DNA from: Sporosarcina sp. BI001-red
GTDB taxonomy: Bacteria; Bacillota; Bacilli; Bacillales_A; Planococcaceae
Length of the DNA stretch: 64,000 bases
Reading direction: 5' to 3'
Assembly (NCBI RefSeq): GCF_003384035.1
Contig: NZ_QQAK01000014.1
Coordinates: forward strand, 62,001-126,000
Shown here: one piece after another, positions 8,119 through 16,739 of the stretch
Layout: each line of letters starts with the position of its first letter
Position numbering within the stretch: position 1 is the stretch's first letter
The notes under the pieces: model-generated
Database searches by the model: none
The model's input: only the letters and a program-made list of their open reading frames with translations
What the model was told of the DNA's origin: nothing
Position numbers and translations under genes: made by a program

Positions 8119-8520
8119 ATGGTTCAATATCAATGGTCACCGAACTACCAGCAGCAACCGCAATTTGCCTTTCCACCACAGCACCAACAGCAACAGCAAC
8201 AACAACAGCAACAAAACATACCACCCCAAGTCACCATTCCGAGCGGACGTCCGCCAGCGGGCGCATTTCGTGAAGAATCATACATCGAGAATATTTTACG
8301 ATTAAACCGAGGAAAAGTTGGGACGTTCCATTTTTCATTTGAAAGTGCCATGGAAGCGGGTACGAACGTAAAAGCTGTCACCGGTATGGTCGAAGCGGCG
8401 GGTCGTGACCACGTGATTTTAAGTGAACAAAGCACTGGCAAACGGTTCCTCTTCCCGATGATTTACTTCGATTATGCAGAATTTAACGAAGAGCTCAATT
8501 ACTTCCCACAGCGACCGTGA
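8119..8520 (+). CDS. gerQ: Spore coat protein GerQ
   Basis: A 133-residue protein with a Gln/Pro-rich N-terminal third (poly-Gln at about 23-32) and the conserved core from SGRPPAGAFREESYIENILRLNRGK onward. In Bacillus, GerQ is needed for CwlJ localisation or stability and is cross-linked into the coat by transglutaminase Tgl, so the Gln tract fits a substrate for that reaction. The gene lies 18 bp after cwlJ, with GAAAGGATGAC before its ATG, and shares its transcript. The CAA/CAG run is a likely site of length variation. Confidence 0.95.
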   Translation: MVQYQWSPNYQQQPQFAFPPQHQQQQQQQQQQNIPPQVTIPSGRPPAGAFREESYIENILRLNRGKVGTFHFSFESAMEAGTNVKAVTGMVEAAGRDHVILSEQSTGKRFLFPMIYFDYAEFNEELNYFPQRP

Positions 8521-8524
8521 CAAA

Positions 8525-8569
8525 AAAACACCTGCACGCTCTCTTATTTAGAGAGCGTGCAGGTGTTTT
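8525..8569. terminator. Bidirectional terminator, gerQ / DUF423 operon
   Basis: A perfect 19-bp stem closing on a 7-nt loop (TTATTTA), with A and T runs at the two ends. It serves the convergent units. Confidence 0.95.
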
Positions 8570-8576
8570 CATTTCA

Positions 8577-8957
8577 TTAATTTCCAAACTTCGAGGCTGC
8601 TACAATAAGCATGATCCAACCAGCGATGAATGCGACGCCACCAATTGGTGTAATCGCACCAAGGATACCGATTCCAGATAAGCTCAATACATACAGACTG
8701 CCTGAGAAAATGATGATTCCGGCTAACATGAGATACCCGGCCCATGATAATGCAGTCGATGAACCGAATAGCGCAGGGCTCATCAGAATCCCGATTGCGA
8801 GCAATGCGATTGCATGGAACATTTGATAGTGAACCGCTTTCTCCCAAACGTCTAAATAATGTGCTGATAATTTACCAGATAAGGCATGGGCACCAAATGC
8901 TCCAAGCATAACAGCGATCGCTCCGTTAACAGCACCAGCGATAATGAAAAATGGCAT
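8577..8957 (-). CDS. ywdK: DUF423 family membrane protein (YwdK-like)
   Basis: A 126-residue integral membrane protein with four predicted helices and the family hallmark [12 protein letters not shown] near the N-terminus, then [15 protein letters not shown]. The function of DUF423 proteins is unknown. The start at 8957 follows AAAGAGGG. It is the last gene of the operon running from 10987 down to here, 30 bp after ywdI. Confidence 0.9.
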   Translation of the reverse strand: MPFFIIAGAVNGAIAVMLGAFGAHALSGKLSAHYLDVWEKAVHYQMFHAIALLAIGILMSPALFGSSTALSWAGYLMLAGIIIFSGSLYVLSLSGIGILGAITPIGGVAFIAGWIMLIVAASKFGN

Positions 8958-8987
8958 GTTGTCTTCCCTCTTTCCGAGTAATTTGCA

Positions 8988-9308
8988 TTAAAAGTCAAAT
9001 AGCGAACCGCCATTTGCATCCTCTTCTTCTAAAACCTTGCCTTCAAGACTAGATTGGACTGGAGCGGTGATTGTCTCGGAAGCAGGCGACATTCCAGTTG
9101 GAGAAGCCCCTGCAACTGCATTATTTCCAGACAAAAACTTCAACTTACTCTCAGTGGATGGCAACTGTGCCGTCTTCTCTCCAAGTAGTAACCCGCATAG
9201 AGACTGCATCACTGCAATCGATTCACGCATCGCCGTTTCATCAGAAGTCATTTTCGCATTCGTTAGTTGACGTTGTAATTCTTCTAGAACACGATTTGTT
9301 GAAATCAT
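8988..9308 (-). CDS. ywdI: YwdI family protein (DUF5327)
   Basis: A 106-residue cytosolic protein. The N-terminal half is helical (MISTNRVLEELQRQL, then AVMQSLCGLLLGE); the C-terminal half is low-complexity and acidic, ending in GSLFDF. This matches the YwdI/DUF5327 family, conserved next to ung in Bacillales and of unknown function. Its ATG overlaps the stop of the upstream small gene by the ATGA arrangement, indicating translational coupling; AAAGGAAG is also present. Confidence 0.8.
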   Translation of the reverse strand: MISTNRVLEELQRQLTNAKMTSDETAMRESIAVMQSLCGLLLGEKTAQLPSTESKLKFLSGNNAVAGASPTGMSPASETITAPVQSSLEGKVLEEEDANGGSLFDF

Positions 9309-9481
9309 GCGCTACCGCTTCCTTTCTTCGGTTCAAACTTCATGCATTCCATACCTGAAGAACGCAAAACTACTGCAGAAGGCAGCTCCCGCGTTTTAAA
9401 TCCATACGCTTTGCAGCCACGCGGGTGCTTTGGATCCCACGTAACGTAGAAATGACAGCATTGAAAACAATTCACGGCCAT
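9305..9481 (-). CDS. Small cysteine-containing protein between ung and ywdI
   Basis: A 58-residue protein with CFQCCHFYVTWDPKHPRGCKAYGF, so Cys residues at C-x2-C-C and a later HPRGC, plus a final GMEC. The pattern suggests a single zinc or iron-sulphur site. Homologues adjacent to ung are often labelled uracil-DNA glycosylase in databases by transfer from the neighbour, but this chain has no glycosylase motif. ATG at 9481 is preferred to GTG at 9493, which abuts the GGAAGG site. It is coupled to ywdI by ATGA and lies 40 bp after ung. Confidence 0.7.
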   Translation of the reverse strand: MAVNCFQCCHFYVTWDPKHPRGCKAYGFKTRELPSAVVLRSSGMECMKFEPKKGSGSA

Positions 9482-9521
9482 AACAACGGTCACCTTCCTT
9501 CATTAGCATACAACTCATCCA

Positions 9522-10208
9522 TTATAACTCTGTCTTGCACCAATCAATCTCGGTTTTTCCCCAGGAAGCGAGCTGTTCGTTCGTTCTCGAAAACGGACGC
9601 GACCCGAAGAATCCGCGATTTGCACTGAGCGGACTTGGATGCACTGATTCAATGGTAACATGCTTTGTCAAATCGATGAGTCGCTTTTTCTCTTGTGCCG
9701 GACGCCCCCAGAGAATGAACACAATTGGCTCGTCACGGTCAGACAGTTTCCGGATCACTTCATCTGTAAACGTCTCCCATCCTTGCTTACGATGAGAGTG
9801 CGCTTCTCCTTCGCGGACGGTTAAGACGGTGTTCATCAAAAGCACGCCTTGCTCCGCCCATCCAAGTAATGAACCCGATTCAGGAACGGAACAACCGATA
9901 TCGCTAGCACGCTCTTTAAATATGTTGCGCAAACTCGGTGGTATTTTGACATTGGGTTGTACTGAGAAACTTAAACCATGCGCTTGTCCTTTACCGTGGT
10001 ACGGATCTTGTCCCAAAACAACCACTTTCACCGATTCATATGGGGTATGTCTAAAAGCGTTCCATATATTATCCATTTCCGGATAGACGATATGCTCTGC
10101 ATATTCTTTCTTCAAAAACTCATGCAACTGCGCATAGGACGGAGCTGCAAATGCGTCTTGAAGCACAGCATCCCACTGACTTTCGAATTGTGGTTTCAAT
10201 TTACTCAC
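9522..10208 (-). CDS. ung: Uracil-DNA glycosylase
   Basis: The 228-residue enzyme is family 1 UDG. It has the water-activating loop [17 protein letters not shown] with Asp68, the [12 protein letters not shown] uracil-binding region, and the [18 protein letters not shown] minor-groove/Leu loop. It removes uracil from DNA to start base-excision repair. Length and all motifs are standard. Its ATG overlaps the stop of the DUF4230 gene (ATGA), so the two are translationally coupled. Confidence 0.97.
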   Translation of the reverse strand: MSKLKPQFESQWDAVLQDAFAAPSYAQLHEFLKKEYAEHIVYPEMDNIWNAFRHTPYESVKVVVLGQDPYHGKGQAHGLSFSVQPNVKIPPSLRNIFKERASDIGCSVPESGSLLGWAEQGVLLMNTVLTVREGEAHSHRKQGWETFTDEVIRKLSDRDEPIVFILWGRPAQEKKRLIDLTKHVTIESVHPSPLSANRGFFGSRPFSRTNEQLASWGKTEIDWCKTEL

Positions 10209-10987
10209 TCCTCAAACTGGATGGTCACGTCGTAGCCTGCAAGTGAAAACATCTCGTGAAGTGTCTGTTCCGCGTTTTTCTCTGCAGTTTCCAACACGCC
10301 TTGTCCAGCGCTCTCTTCACGAATTAATTTCTTCGCTTCGTCCGCAAGTTCATAGGCTTCAGTGATGTTGGCTTTCTCCCGGAATACTCCTTCAAACGAG
10401 TACACTTCAACTTGGTCGAAGAAAATTTCAGCGCCTCCAAGGAACTCAGGTTTCGGTAACTTGAGTGTTGCGGTTTTATTGGCCTCATTGATATCCATGT
10501 CTTTCTTGGTCACTGTTGATAAATCCACGCCGGCTTTAATAGCTCCAGGTATCACAACAAGCAGTTGGCGTTTCGTCCCAGGCAGATTAAGTCCGATGCT
10601 TTGTCCGAACAACTGGTTATCTTGACGTTCAATGATGACTTTTGTATAGGCTTCCGCCGTAGCCATTTCGTTCAAGTCTTGGATTTGCTCAAGGAAACTT
10701 GTTTTTTGTTCCGTAAAAGTACTTCCTTGCTTAATTAGATAGAAAGCAATGAACGGTAATGATGCGACTAATAGAATCACAATAAGCGCAATGATGAGAA
10801 ATGATTTTCTCCAAAGCGAGAAAAATAGCATAAGGATGCTCCCTAAACTTCTACGCTTTTTTCTGGGTCGGGCGAATGCTTCATCCACCGTAACTGCACT
10901 TTCTTTGTCCGATGCTTTCAACTCTTTCAGTAATTTCTCGATCTCTTCCAGTTTCCGTTCGTCCTTCGAATTGTTGTCCTGTTTCAT
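10205..10987 (-). CDS. DUF4230 domain membrane-anchored protein
   Basis: A 260-residue protein with a charged, helical N-terminal region ([19 protein letters not shown]), a single transmembrane helix at about 55-82, and an extracytoplasmic DUF4230 domain containing [31 protein letters not shown] and [13 protein letters not shown]. The function is unknown; the fold is described as a YdaL/Skn1-like surface domain only by family naming. ATG at 10987 follows AAGGAGG; six further in-frame codons upstream lack a site. It is the first gene of the ung operon. Confidence 0.82.
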   Translation of the reverse strand: MKQDNNSKDERKLEEIEKLLKELKASDKESAVTVDEAFARPRKKRRSLGSILMLFFSLWRKSFLIIALIVILLVASLPFIAFYLIKQGSTFTEQKTSFLEQIQDLNEMATAEAYTKVIIERQDNQLFGQSIGLNLPGTKRQLLVVIPGAIKAGVDLSTVTKKDMDINEANKTATLKLPKPEFLGGAEIFFDQVEVYSFEGVFREKANITEAYELADEAKKLIREESAGQGVLETAEKNAEQTLHEMFSLAGYDVTIQFEE

Positions 10988-11137
10988 GTCAGTCCTCCTT
11001 TTCAAAAGCGCTTCTAGCTATTGGTCTTACTTTATAGTCAATAAAATACAGAACTAATCAGTACGTACAGTTTGCAGGAAAGTTCCCGTGCAGACAAGCA
11101 ATCCATCGTGGTATGATGGCGCGAAGGAGGGATTGCC

Positions 11138-11386
11138 TTGTCCAACGTTCCGATTCGAGAAAAGGTGAAGCGTATTGCTGAAGCTGCAAAAGATGGTGAC
11201 ACGTATTCCGAGTCCTCAAAAAGTGCAGGAATGCTCTTCTTTTACGGCATCTTTGGCATCGCTATTTTGTTTCTCATCGCGCTAACATTCGGTCTCGCAC
11301 AAGGAGGCCATTATATAGGAAGTGCAATCTGCCTAGTCGCAGGAGGGGGGCTTGGATTCGTCCTCCTCAAGCTGGCACGTGCATAA
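11138..11386 (+). CDS. Small two-helix membrane protein
   Basis: An 82-residue protein starting at TTG 11138, directly behind a perfect AAGGAGG with 7-nt spacing. The first 30 residues are polar (NVPIREKVKRIAEAAKDGD) and are followed by two hydrophobic segments (about 31-52 and 57-80). I do not recognise a family. A TATGAT -10-like element lies at 11112-11117. It has no visible terminator before pdxK and could be co-expressed with it. Confidence 0.6.
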   Translation: MSNVPIREKVKRIAEAAKDGDTYSESSKSAGMLFFYGIFGIAILFLIALTFGLAQGGHYIGSAICLVAGGGLGFVLLKLARA

Positions 11387-11418
11387 TTCGCTCAATTTGT
11401 ATTTGCTTTTCTGATTGA

Positions 11419-11434
11419 GTACACTTAAGTATAC
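11419..11434. promoter_or_regulatory. Near-perfect 16-bp palindrome upstream of pdxK
   Basis: GTACACTTAAGTATAC is palindromic except for one base pair. It overlaps a TATACC hexamer and lies 26 nt before the pdxK start. It looks like an operator; the cognate regulator is not in the window. Confidence 0.45.
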
Positions 11435-11459
11435 CCTATTCGTAAAGGAGTCCTCTATA

Positions 11460-12293
11460 ATGACGATGAAAAAGACTTTGACAATTGCAGGTTCAGATAC
11501 ATCCGGTGGTGCCGGTATACAGGCGGACCTTAAAACTTTCCAAGAACTGGGTACATACGGCATGACTGCATTGACAGTTGTCGTCACAATGGATCCGGAC
11601 AAGCATTGGAGCCATAATGTCTATTCACTTCCGATCGATGTGATTAAATCACAAATTAAAACTGCCCTTTCCACTGGCATCGACGCCATTAAAACAGGCA
11701 TGTTAAGCACGGAAGAAGTCATTCAAACTGCAGGTGAAGCAATTGCTGAATCCGAACTATCACACGTCGTGATTGACCCCGTTATGGTTTGTAAAGGGGA
11801 AGATGAGGTCTTGAATCCTGGAACTGTCGACGCAATGATCGAATACTTGCTTCCACGTGCTGAAATCGTGACACCGAACTTGTTCGAAGCAGGACAGCTT
11901 GCAGGTATGAAAACTCCTAGCACAATTGAGCAAATGAAAGCGACAGCTGAGAAGATCCATTCTCACGGTGCACGCAATGTTGTCATAAAAGGTGGCAAGC
12001 AGTTGCAGCACGATAAAGCGGCAGACTTGTTCTACGATGGAAAAACCCATCTTTTGTTGGAATCCGAAAAAACGGATACCCACTATAACCACGGTGCAGG
12101 GTGTACGTTCGCAGCTGCGATTACAGCGAACTTGGCGAATGGAAAAGAAATAAAGGATGCAGTAATTGAAGCAAAAGCGTTCGTTGCTGCTGCAATCGCA
12201 AATGGATGGAAGTTGAACGAGTATGTAGGCCCTGTTATGCATGGTGCTAAGAATCGTTTTGGCGGACCTGAAATTACGACAACCGAAGTGTAA
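11460..12293 (+). CDS. pdxK: Pyridoxine/pyridoxal/pyridoxamine kinase (ThiD-like fold)
   Basis: This 277-residue ribokinase-family protein has TIAGSDTSGGAGIQADLKTF at the N-terminus, the substrate segment TMDPDKHWSHNVYSLP, VIDPVMVCKG, and the C-terminal HGAGCTFAAAIT with the catalytic cysteine typical of Bacillus PdxK (YwdB). It phosphorylates vitamin B6 vitamers at O5'; the same fold acts as HMP kinase in ThiD. The MDP-x3-W-x-H pattern and the neighbourhood favour PdxK. ATG at 11460 follows AAAGGAG; a longer frame from 11415 runs through the palindrome and lacks a site. Confidence 0.88.
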   Translation: MTMKKTLTIAGSDTSGGAGIQADLKTFQELGTYGMTALTVVVTMDPDKHWSHNVYSLPIDVIKSQIKTALSTGIDAIKTGMLSTEEVIQTAGEAIAESELSHVVIDPVMVCKGEDEVLNPGTVDAMIEYLLPRAEIVTPNLFEAGQLAGMKTPSTIEQMKATAEKIHSHGARNVVIKGGKQLQHDKAADLFYDGKTHLLLESEKTDTHYNHGAGCTFAAAITANLANGKEIKDAVIEAKAFVAAAIANGWKLNEYVGPVMHGAKNRFGGPEITTTEV

Positions 12294-12299
12294 CATTCT

Positions 12300-12334
12300 C
12301 AAGCACAGGAGGACTCGTCCTTCCGTGCTTTTTT
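12300..12334 (+). terminator. pdxK terminator
   Basis: AAGCACAGGAGGA pairs with TCCTTCCGTGCTT with mismatches, followed by TTTT. Confidence 0.8.
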
Positions 12335-12420
12335 GATGCTGAAACGGCATAATCGCAATTGCTTCGCTTACCGGATATAATTAAATGCAGAGTAAAAAAA
12401 TAGCCAGAGGAGGAAGACAT

Positions 12421-12771
12421 GTGGAACTTGTACAACGAGATCAGCTACAGAGCTTGATCGATTCCTTTGCGGGCAAAGATGTCTACATTCATTTGGAGAC
12501 GACAAACGGCTCCTATGCTGCGCATTTTCAGGAAGGATTCTTTAACGCAGGTGCGTTCATCCGCAATATTGTTGTGAACTACGAACTTGGAAAAGTGGCG
12601 GGCGACTCCCCTCACCGTATCGGGTTGAAACTACCTTCCGGGTGGATTTACGCGCAAGGAATTACACACTATGAATTAGATGAACACGGACGTCTGCTAA
12701 TGGCGGGTCTTGGACCAGATGGTAAATTGGCCGTATCCCTCGAAATTAGCGAAACTCCGTTTACGTATTAA
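12421..12771 (+). CDS. yojF: YojF family protein (DUF1806)
   Basis: A 116-residue protein of the YojF/DUF1806 family, seen in SFAGKDVYIHLETTNGSYAAHF and PHRIGLKLPSGWIYAQGITHY. In Bacillales it is paired with bshB2, as here (17 bp apart), but its own activity is not known; a partner of bacillithiol metabolism is the simple guess. The start is GTG at 12421 behind AGAGGAGGAAG; the frame continues upstream to ATG 12385 through the ribosome site itself, so that start is rejected. Confidence 0.85.
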   Translation: MELVQRDQLQSLIDSFAGKDVYIHLETTNGSYAAHFQEGFFNAGAFIRNIVVNYELGKVAGDSPHRIGLKLPSGWIYAQGITHYELDEHGRLLMAGLGPDGKLAVSLEISETPFTY

Positions 12772-12788
12772 TAAAAGGAGGACCAATA

Positions 12789-13460
12789 ATGATGGAAAAA
12801 GAACGTCATGTATTAGTCATTTTCCCACACCCGGATGATGAAGCATTTGGTGTTTCGGGAACAATCGCAACCTATATCGAAATGGGCGTCCCTGTGACAT
12901 ACGCTTGTCTAACACTCGGTGAGATGGGACGGAATCTAGGGAATCCCCCATTTGCCAACCGCGAAACGCTACCGGCAATTCGTAAGAAAGAACTCCAAGC
13001 ATCAGCTGACGCAATGGGACTAACCGATTTACGTATGATGGGTCTTCGCGACAAGACTGTAGAGTTTGAGGACGATGAAAAAATGGTGAAGCTCGTTGCA
13101 GATTTGATCGATGAATTGAATCCTTCCCTGGTGATTTCGTTCTATCCAGGATTGTCTGTACACCCTGACCATGATGCTACAGGACGAGCAGTGGTCGAAG
13201 CGATCCGTCGAATGGCTGAATCCGAACGTCCGAAGTTGTACACAATTGCATTCGACAATAAAACAGTCGAGCAAATCGGACATCCTGATGTCCACCATGA
13301 TGTATCTGGTGTGACTGAGAAAAAGCTTGGGGCAATGAATGCTCATGCATCTCAAACTGTCTGGATGATGGAAGATATGCAAAAACGTCTAGACGCACAG
13401 GATCCTGATGCGTTAAAATGGTTAAAGACAGAACATTTCTACACATATTCCTTTAAGTGA
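12789..13460 (+). CDS. bshB2: Bacillithiol biosynthesis deacetylase BshB2
   Basis: The 223-residue enzyme is a PIG-L/LmbE-type zinc deacetylase: PHPDDEAFG near position 13 supplies the HxDD metal motif and HPDHDATG (about 116) the second His. BshB2 removes the acetyl group from GlcNAc-malate in bacillithiol synthesis and can also act on bacillithiol conjugates. The second deacetylase BshB1 and the other bsh genes are elsewhere. ATG 12789 follows AAAAGGAGG. It closes the yojF-bshB2 unit. Confidence 0.93.
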   Translation: MMEKERHVLVIFPHPDDEAFGVSGTIATYIEMGVPVTYACLTLGEMGRNLGNPPFANRETLPAIRKKELQASADAMGLTDLRMMGLRDKTVEFEDDEKMVKLVADLIDELNPSLVISFYPGLSVHPDHDATGRAVVEAIRRMAESERPKLYTIAFDNKTVEQIGHPDVHHDVSGVTEKKLGAMNAHASQTVWMMEDMQKRLDAQDPDALKWLKTEHFYTYSFK

Positions 13461-13484
13461 GGAAACCGCTTTCAATGCGGTGAC

Positions 13485-13518
13485 TTCGGGATTGCTAGTT
13501 CTATCTAGTAATCCCGAA
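13485..13518 (+). terminator. Stem-loop after bshB2 (weak terminator candidate)
   Basis: TTCGGGATTGCTAG and CTAGTAATCCCGAA form a 14-bp stem with one mismatch. No T run follows, so termination is uncertain. A smaller ACCGC/GCGGT hairpin precedes it. Confidence 0.45.
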
Positions 13519-13551
13519 TATACATAATGGAGCTTTGGAGAAATATTCTTG

Positions 13552-13580
13552 TTTACATTCTGGTATTTACTCATTATCAT
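13552..13580 (+). promoter_or_regulatory. Candidate sigma-A promoter of the YjiH-family gene
   Basis: TTTACA (13552-13557), a 17-nt spacer and TATCAT (13575-13580), each one base from consensus, about 48 nt before the start codon. Confidence 0.6.
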
Positions 13581-13627
13581 GAATAAATATACATAGTATG
13601 CATTACTATTAGCGAAGGAGCTCATCC

Positions 13628-14983
13628 ATGAAAAAAGCGTCTTTATCCAACTGGTTATTGTTTTTAGTTCCATCTATTATCGGTGTCATTTTGTTTATGA
13701 TTCCTCTGAAAATCGGAGACGGCTGGAAAGTTCCGATAGCGTTCCTAGCTGATAAACTCGCCGGGTTTATAGAACCTGCGATGCCGTTTGCTGCGATGGT
13801 GCTCATTATCGTTTCAGCGGTAGGTTCCGTTATCTTCTTGTTTATAAAAAAAGAAGAAGGCGTGAAGCCTCCTTTCGTACAAACCTTGTTCAAAGTGACA
13901 CCATTTTGGACACTGACGCGTGTGGTAGGTGCGATTTTCGCGATTATGGTCACGTTCAAACTCGGACCTGAAGCAATTTGGAGTGAAAACACGGGTGGCT
14001 TGTTACTATCACCTGATGGACTTGTTTCGTTCTTATATACCATTTTCCTATTTGCAGGATTGTTCTTGCCGTTACTTTTGAATTTTGGATTGCTCGAGTT
14101 CTTCGGTACGATGATGGTGAAAATCATGCGTCCGTTGTTCAAGCTTCCTGGTCGATCCTCCATTGACGCGTTGACGTCTTGGGTTGGAGACGGGACGATT
14201 GGTGTCCTATTAACGAGTAAGCAGTATGAAGATGGACATTATACGAAACGTGAAGCAGCTGTTATTGCCACAACGTTCTCGATCGTTTCGATTACTTTCT
14301 CGCTTGTTATTATTAAAACGGTTGGTCTCGAAGATTACTTCGTTCCGTTTTACGCAACAGTTGCGGTGGTTGGTCTTGTATTAGGACTGATCATGCCTAG
14401 AATTTATCCCCTTTCGAAGAAACCAGATGAATTCATTGACGGTACTCCCCAAACAGGAACAGAAGAAAGTCTACCTGAGGGATATAATGTCATTTCTCAC
14501 GGTATTGAAAACGCACTTGCAACTGCGGATAAAAACCGTTCGGCAGGTAAAGTTATAGGCGATGGATTCCGGAACGTTTTGGATATGTGGATTGGCGTAG
14601 CCCCAATCGTTATGGCGTTTGGTACGATTGCAACGATGCTTGCAGAGTATACGAGTCTATTCACGATTCTCGGGAAGCCATTTGTTCCATACTTGAATCT
14701 GCTACAAATTCCTGAAGCTTCTGAGGCCGGTTCGCTAATGGTTGTCGGAATTACAGATATGTTCTTGCCTGCTCTACTTGCAGACGGTATGATTTCTGAC
14801 CCGATTACCCTTTTCACAGTGGCGACCGTATCTGTCGTTCAGCTCATCTACTTGTCAGAAGTGGGCGGCTTGATTCTTGGGACGAAGATTCCCGTCAACA
14901 TCTGGGATCTAATTGTGATTTTCTTACTTCGTACGATCATCGCGCTGCCAATCGTTGCAGGCGTTGCACACTTGTTATTTTAA
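13628..14983 (+). CDS. YjiH family nucleoside-recognition-domain membrane protein
   Basis: A 451-residue polytopic protein with about ten hydrophobic segments. It belongs to the YjiH/Gate (nucleoside recognition) group, with LPGRSSIDALTSWVGDGTIG and VGITDMFLPALLADGMISDP as the recognisable conserved stretches. Transport of a small polar solute across the cytoplasmic membrane is likely; the substrate is not known. ATG 13628 follows AAGGAG. It has its own promoter and terminator. Confidence 0.85.
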   Translation: MKKASLSNWLLFLVPSIIGVILFMIPLKIGDGWKVPIAFLADKLAGFIEPAMPFAAMVLIIVSAVGSVIFLFIKKEEGVKPPFVQTLFKVTPFWTLTRVVGAIFAIMVTFKLGPEAIWSENTGGLLLSPDGLVSFLYTIFLFAGLFLPLLLNFGLLEFFGTMMVKIMRPLFKLPGRSSIDALTSWVGDGTIGVLLTSKQYEDGHYTKREAAVIATTFSIVSITFSLVIIKTVGLEDYFVPFYATVAVVGLVLGLIMPRIYPLSKKPDEFIDGTPQTGTEESLPEGYNVISHGIENALATADKNRSAGKVIGDGFRNVLDMWIGVAPIVMAFGTIATMLAEYTSLFTILGKPFVPYLNLLQIPEASEAGSLMVVGITDMFLPALLADGMISDPITLFTVATVSVVQLIYLSEVGGLILGTKIPVNIWDLIVIFLLRTIIALPIVAGVAHLLF

Positions 14984-14994
14984 ATAACATTAGG

Positions 14995-15036
14995 AACACC
15001 CCCATGCGGCTGGTTGGCTGCATGGGGGTGTTTTTT
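14995..15036 (+). terminator. Terminator of the YjiH-family gene
   Basis: AACACCCCCATGC pairs with GCATGGGGGTGTT and is followed by a T run. Confidence 0.92.
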
Positions 15037-15117
15037 GTTTAGGGAGTGGTTGGTTGGTCGCGAGGTTATGTAAGGTGTTGATAGAAGCTTTCTTCCGCGG
15101 GAGGTGGACGGATGGGG

Positions 15118-15532
15118 TTATGATCACTTTTCCTGAGTTTATGAGCGCTTTCCTGGAGTTATGATCACTTTCCTAGCTTTATGATCGCTTTCCTGGAGTT
15201 ATGATCACTTTTCTAGCTTTATGAGCGCTTTCCTGGGGTTATGATCACTTTCCCAGCTTTATGAGCGCTTTTCTGGAGTTATGATCACTTTCCTAGCTTT
15301 ATGAGCGCTTTCCTGGGGTTATGATTACTTTCCTAGCTTTATGAGCGCTTTCCTGGGGTTATGATCACTTTTCTAGCTTTATGAGCGCTTTCCTATTGTT
15401 ATGATCACTTTCCCAGCTTTATGAGCGCTTTCCTGGGGTTATGATCACTTTTCTAGCTTTATGAGCGCTTTCCTGGAGTTATGATCACTTTTCTAGCTTT
15501 ATGAGCACTTCCCCCATTTTATGAGCACGAGC
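15118..15532. repeat. 40-bp dimeric repeat array (about 10 dimers)
   Basis: Strict alternation of two 20-bp half-units: TTATGATCACTTTCCTAGCT and TTATGAGCGCTTTCCTGGGG. The first 15 nt of each are conserved and the last 5 vary. TGATCA and AGCGCT are both 6-bp palindromes at the same place in the half-unit. The array fills the gap between convergent genes and lies outside both terminators. It contains no open frame with a ribosome site. Confidence 0.95.
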
Positions 15533-15557
15533 TGCCGCTACTCCCTATCACTTCACG

Positions 15558-15599
15558 CAAAAATCCCCGCGCGCTGGATTTCACCGGCGCGTGGGGATT
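15558..15599 (-). terminator. Terminator of the threonine dehydrogenase gene
   Basis: Read on the - strand, AATCCCCACGCG pairs with CGCGCGGGGATT (one mismatch or G-T pair), followed by TTT. Confidence 0.88.
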
Positions 15600-15606
15600 C
15601 ATTCTA

Positions 15607-16551
15607 TTAAGCATTCACTTTTTCGCGAATCTTTTCTAGCATGTCTGACACCATTGCATCGAGATTGTAAGTGGATTTGAAGCCCCACTCCGTTTCTGCG
15701 ACGGATGTGTCGATAGAATTCGGCCAGCTGTCAGCGATGGATTGGCGTACTGGATCAACATCATAGCTGATTTCAAATGTTGGGATGTACTTTTGGATCG
15801 CAGCTGCCAACTCGGATGGATCGAAGCTCATTGCCGTTACGTTGAACGCATTGCGATGCTTCAAGTTAGCGGCATCGGTTTCCATCAAATCGACAATCGC
15901 TTGGAGCGCATCTGGCATGTACATCATATCCATGTACGTACCTTCTGCTATGAATGACGTATACTTGCCCTCTTCTACCGCTTTGTAGAAAATGTCGACC
16001 GCGTAATCTGTTGTACCGCCGCCTGGTTGAGCAACGTATGAAATGAGTCCAGGGAATCGAACCCCACGTGTATCAACGCCAAACTTTTGATAATAATAAT
16101 CACATAACAATTCACCAGACACTTTGTTCACTCCATACATTGTCGTCGGGCGTTGGAATGTATCTTGTGGTGTGTTGTCTTTTGGTGTGGAAGGTCCGAA
16201 TGAGCCGATTGAGCTTGGTGTGAAGAATTGAAGGTCCAGTTCACGTGCTGTCTCCAGCGCATTTACGAGTCCTCCCATATTCAAATTCCATGCGAGCATC
16301 GGGTTCTCCTCCGCTTTTGCGGAAAGTAATGCTGCCATGTGCATGAGTGTGTCTGCACCGAACTCTTTTGCAAGCCCTGTCATTTTTGCTCCATCCGTTA
16401 CGTCAAGGATTGCGAATGGTCCATCCATTTCTGTTTGTGGTTCGCGAATGTCTGTTGCTAATACATTTTCCGTACCATATTCAGCGCGTAGTTTGGTAAT
16501 CAACTCTGAACCGATTTGACCAAGTGCGCCGGTCACCATAATTTTCTTCAT
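15607..16551 (-). CDS. Epimerase-type L-threonine 3-dehydrogenase
   Basis: A 314-residue short-chain dehydrogenase of the NAD-dependent epimerase group. It has the Rossmann motif GALGQIG (8-14) and the catalytic Tyr139/Lys143 in [13 protein letters not shown]. The SSIGSFGP and [12 protein letters not shown] stretches are those of UDP-galactose-epimerase-like threonine dehydrogenases, which oxidise L-threonine to 2-amino-3-ketobutyrate. The enzyme for the next step (kbl) lies at 17664-18854 on the same strand, which supports the substrate. It is unrelated to the zinc MDR enzyme Tdh of E. coli. Confidence 0.88.
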   Translation of the reverse strand: MKKIMVTGALGQIGSELITKLRAEYGTENVLATDIREPQTEMDGPFAILDVTDGAKMTGLAKEFGADTLMHMAALLSAKAEENPMLAWNLNMGGLVNALETARELDLQFFTPSSIGSFGPSTPKDNTPQDTFQRPTTMYGVNKVSGELLCDYYYQKFGVDTRGVRFPGLISYVAQPGGGTTDYAVDIFYKAVEEGKYTSFIAEGTYMDMMYMPDALQAIVDLMETDAANLKHRNAFNVTAMSFDPSELAAAIQKYIPTFEISYDVDPVRQSIADSWPNSIDTSVAETEWGFKSTYNLDAMVSDMLEKIREKVNA

Positions 16552-16739
16552 CGTGTATTCCCCCTATGAATGTTTGTCTTTTTGGAGAGGACAGTTTGTA
16601 TTTATCAAATGAAATAAGTAGTTTTAATAGCTGAAACTGATTATAAACTGTTCTGCTGGAAAATACAATTCCTTGAATAGCATTCTCTCTCGTTATCGGA
16701 ATCGTATGTTATAATGAAGGTAATTGGAGGGTGTACAGC

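Noticed and set aside
8145-8441. Poly-Cys frame opposite gerQ
   Set aside because: Antisense reading of the CAA/CAG tract of gerQ.
12385-12420. N-terminal extension of yojF from ATG 12385
   Set aside because: The extension encodes the ribosome site of the GTG at 12421 and is not family-like.
15118-15532. CRISPR array
   Set aside because: The unvarying segments are 15 nt with 5-nt tails in an alternating dimer, no unique spacers, and no cas genes.
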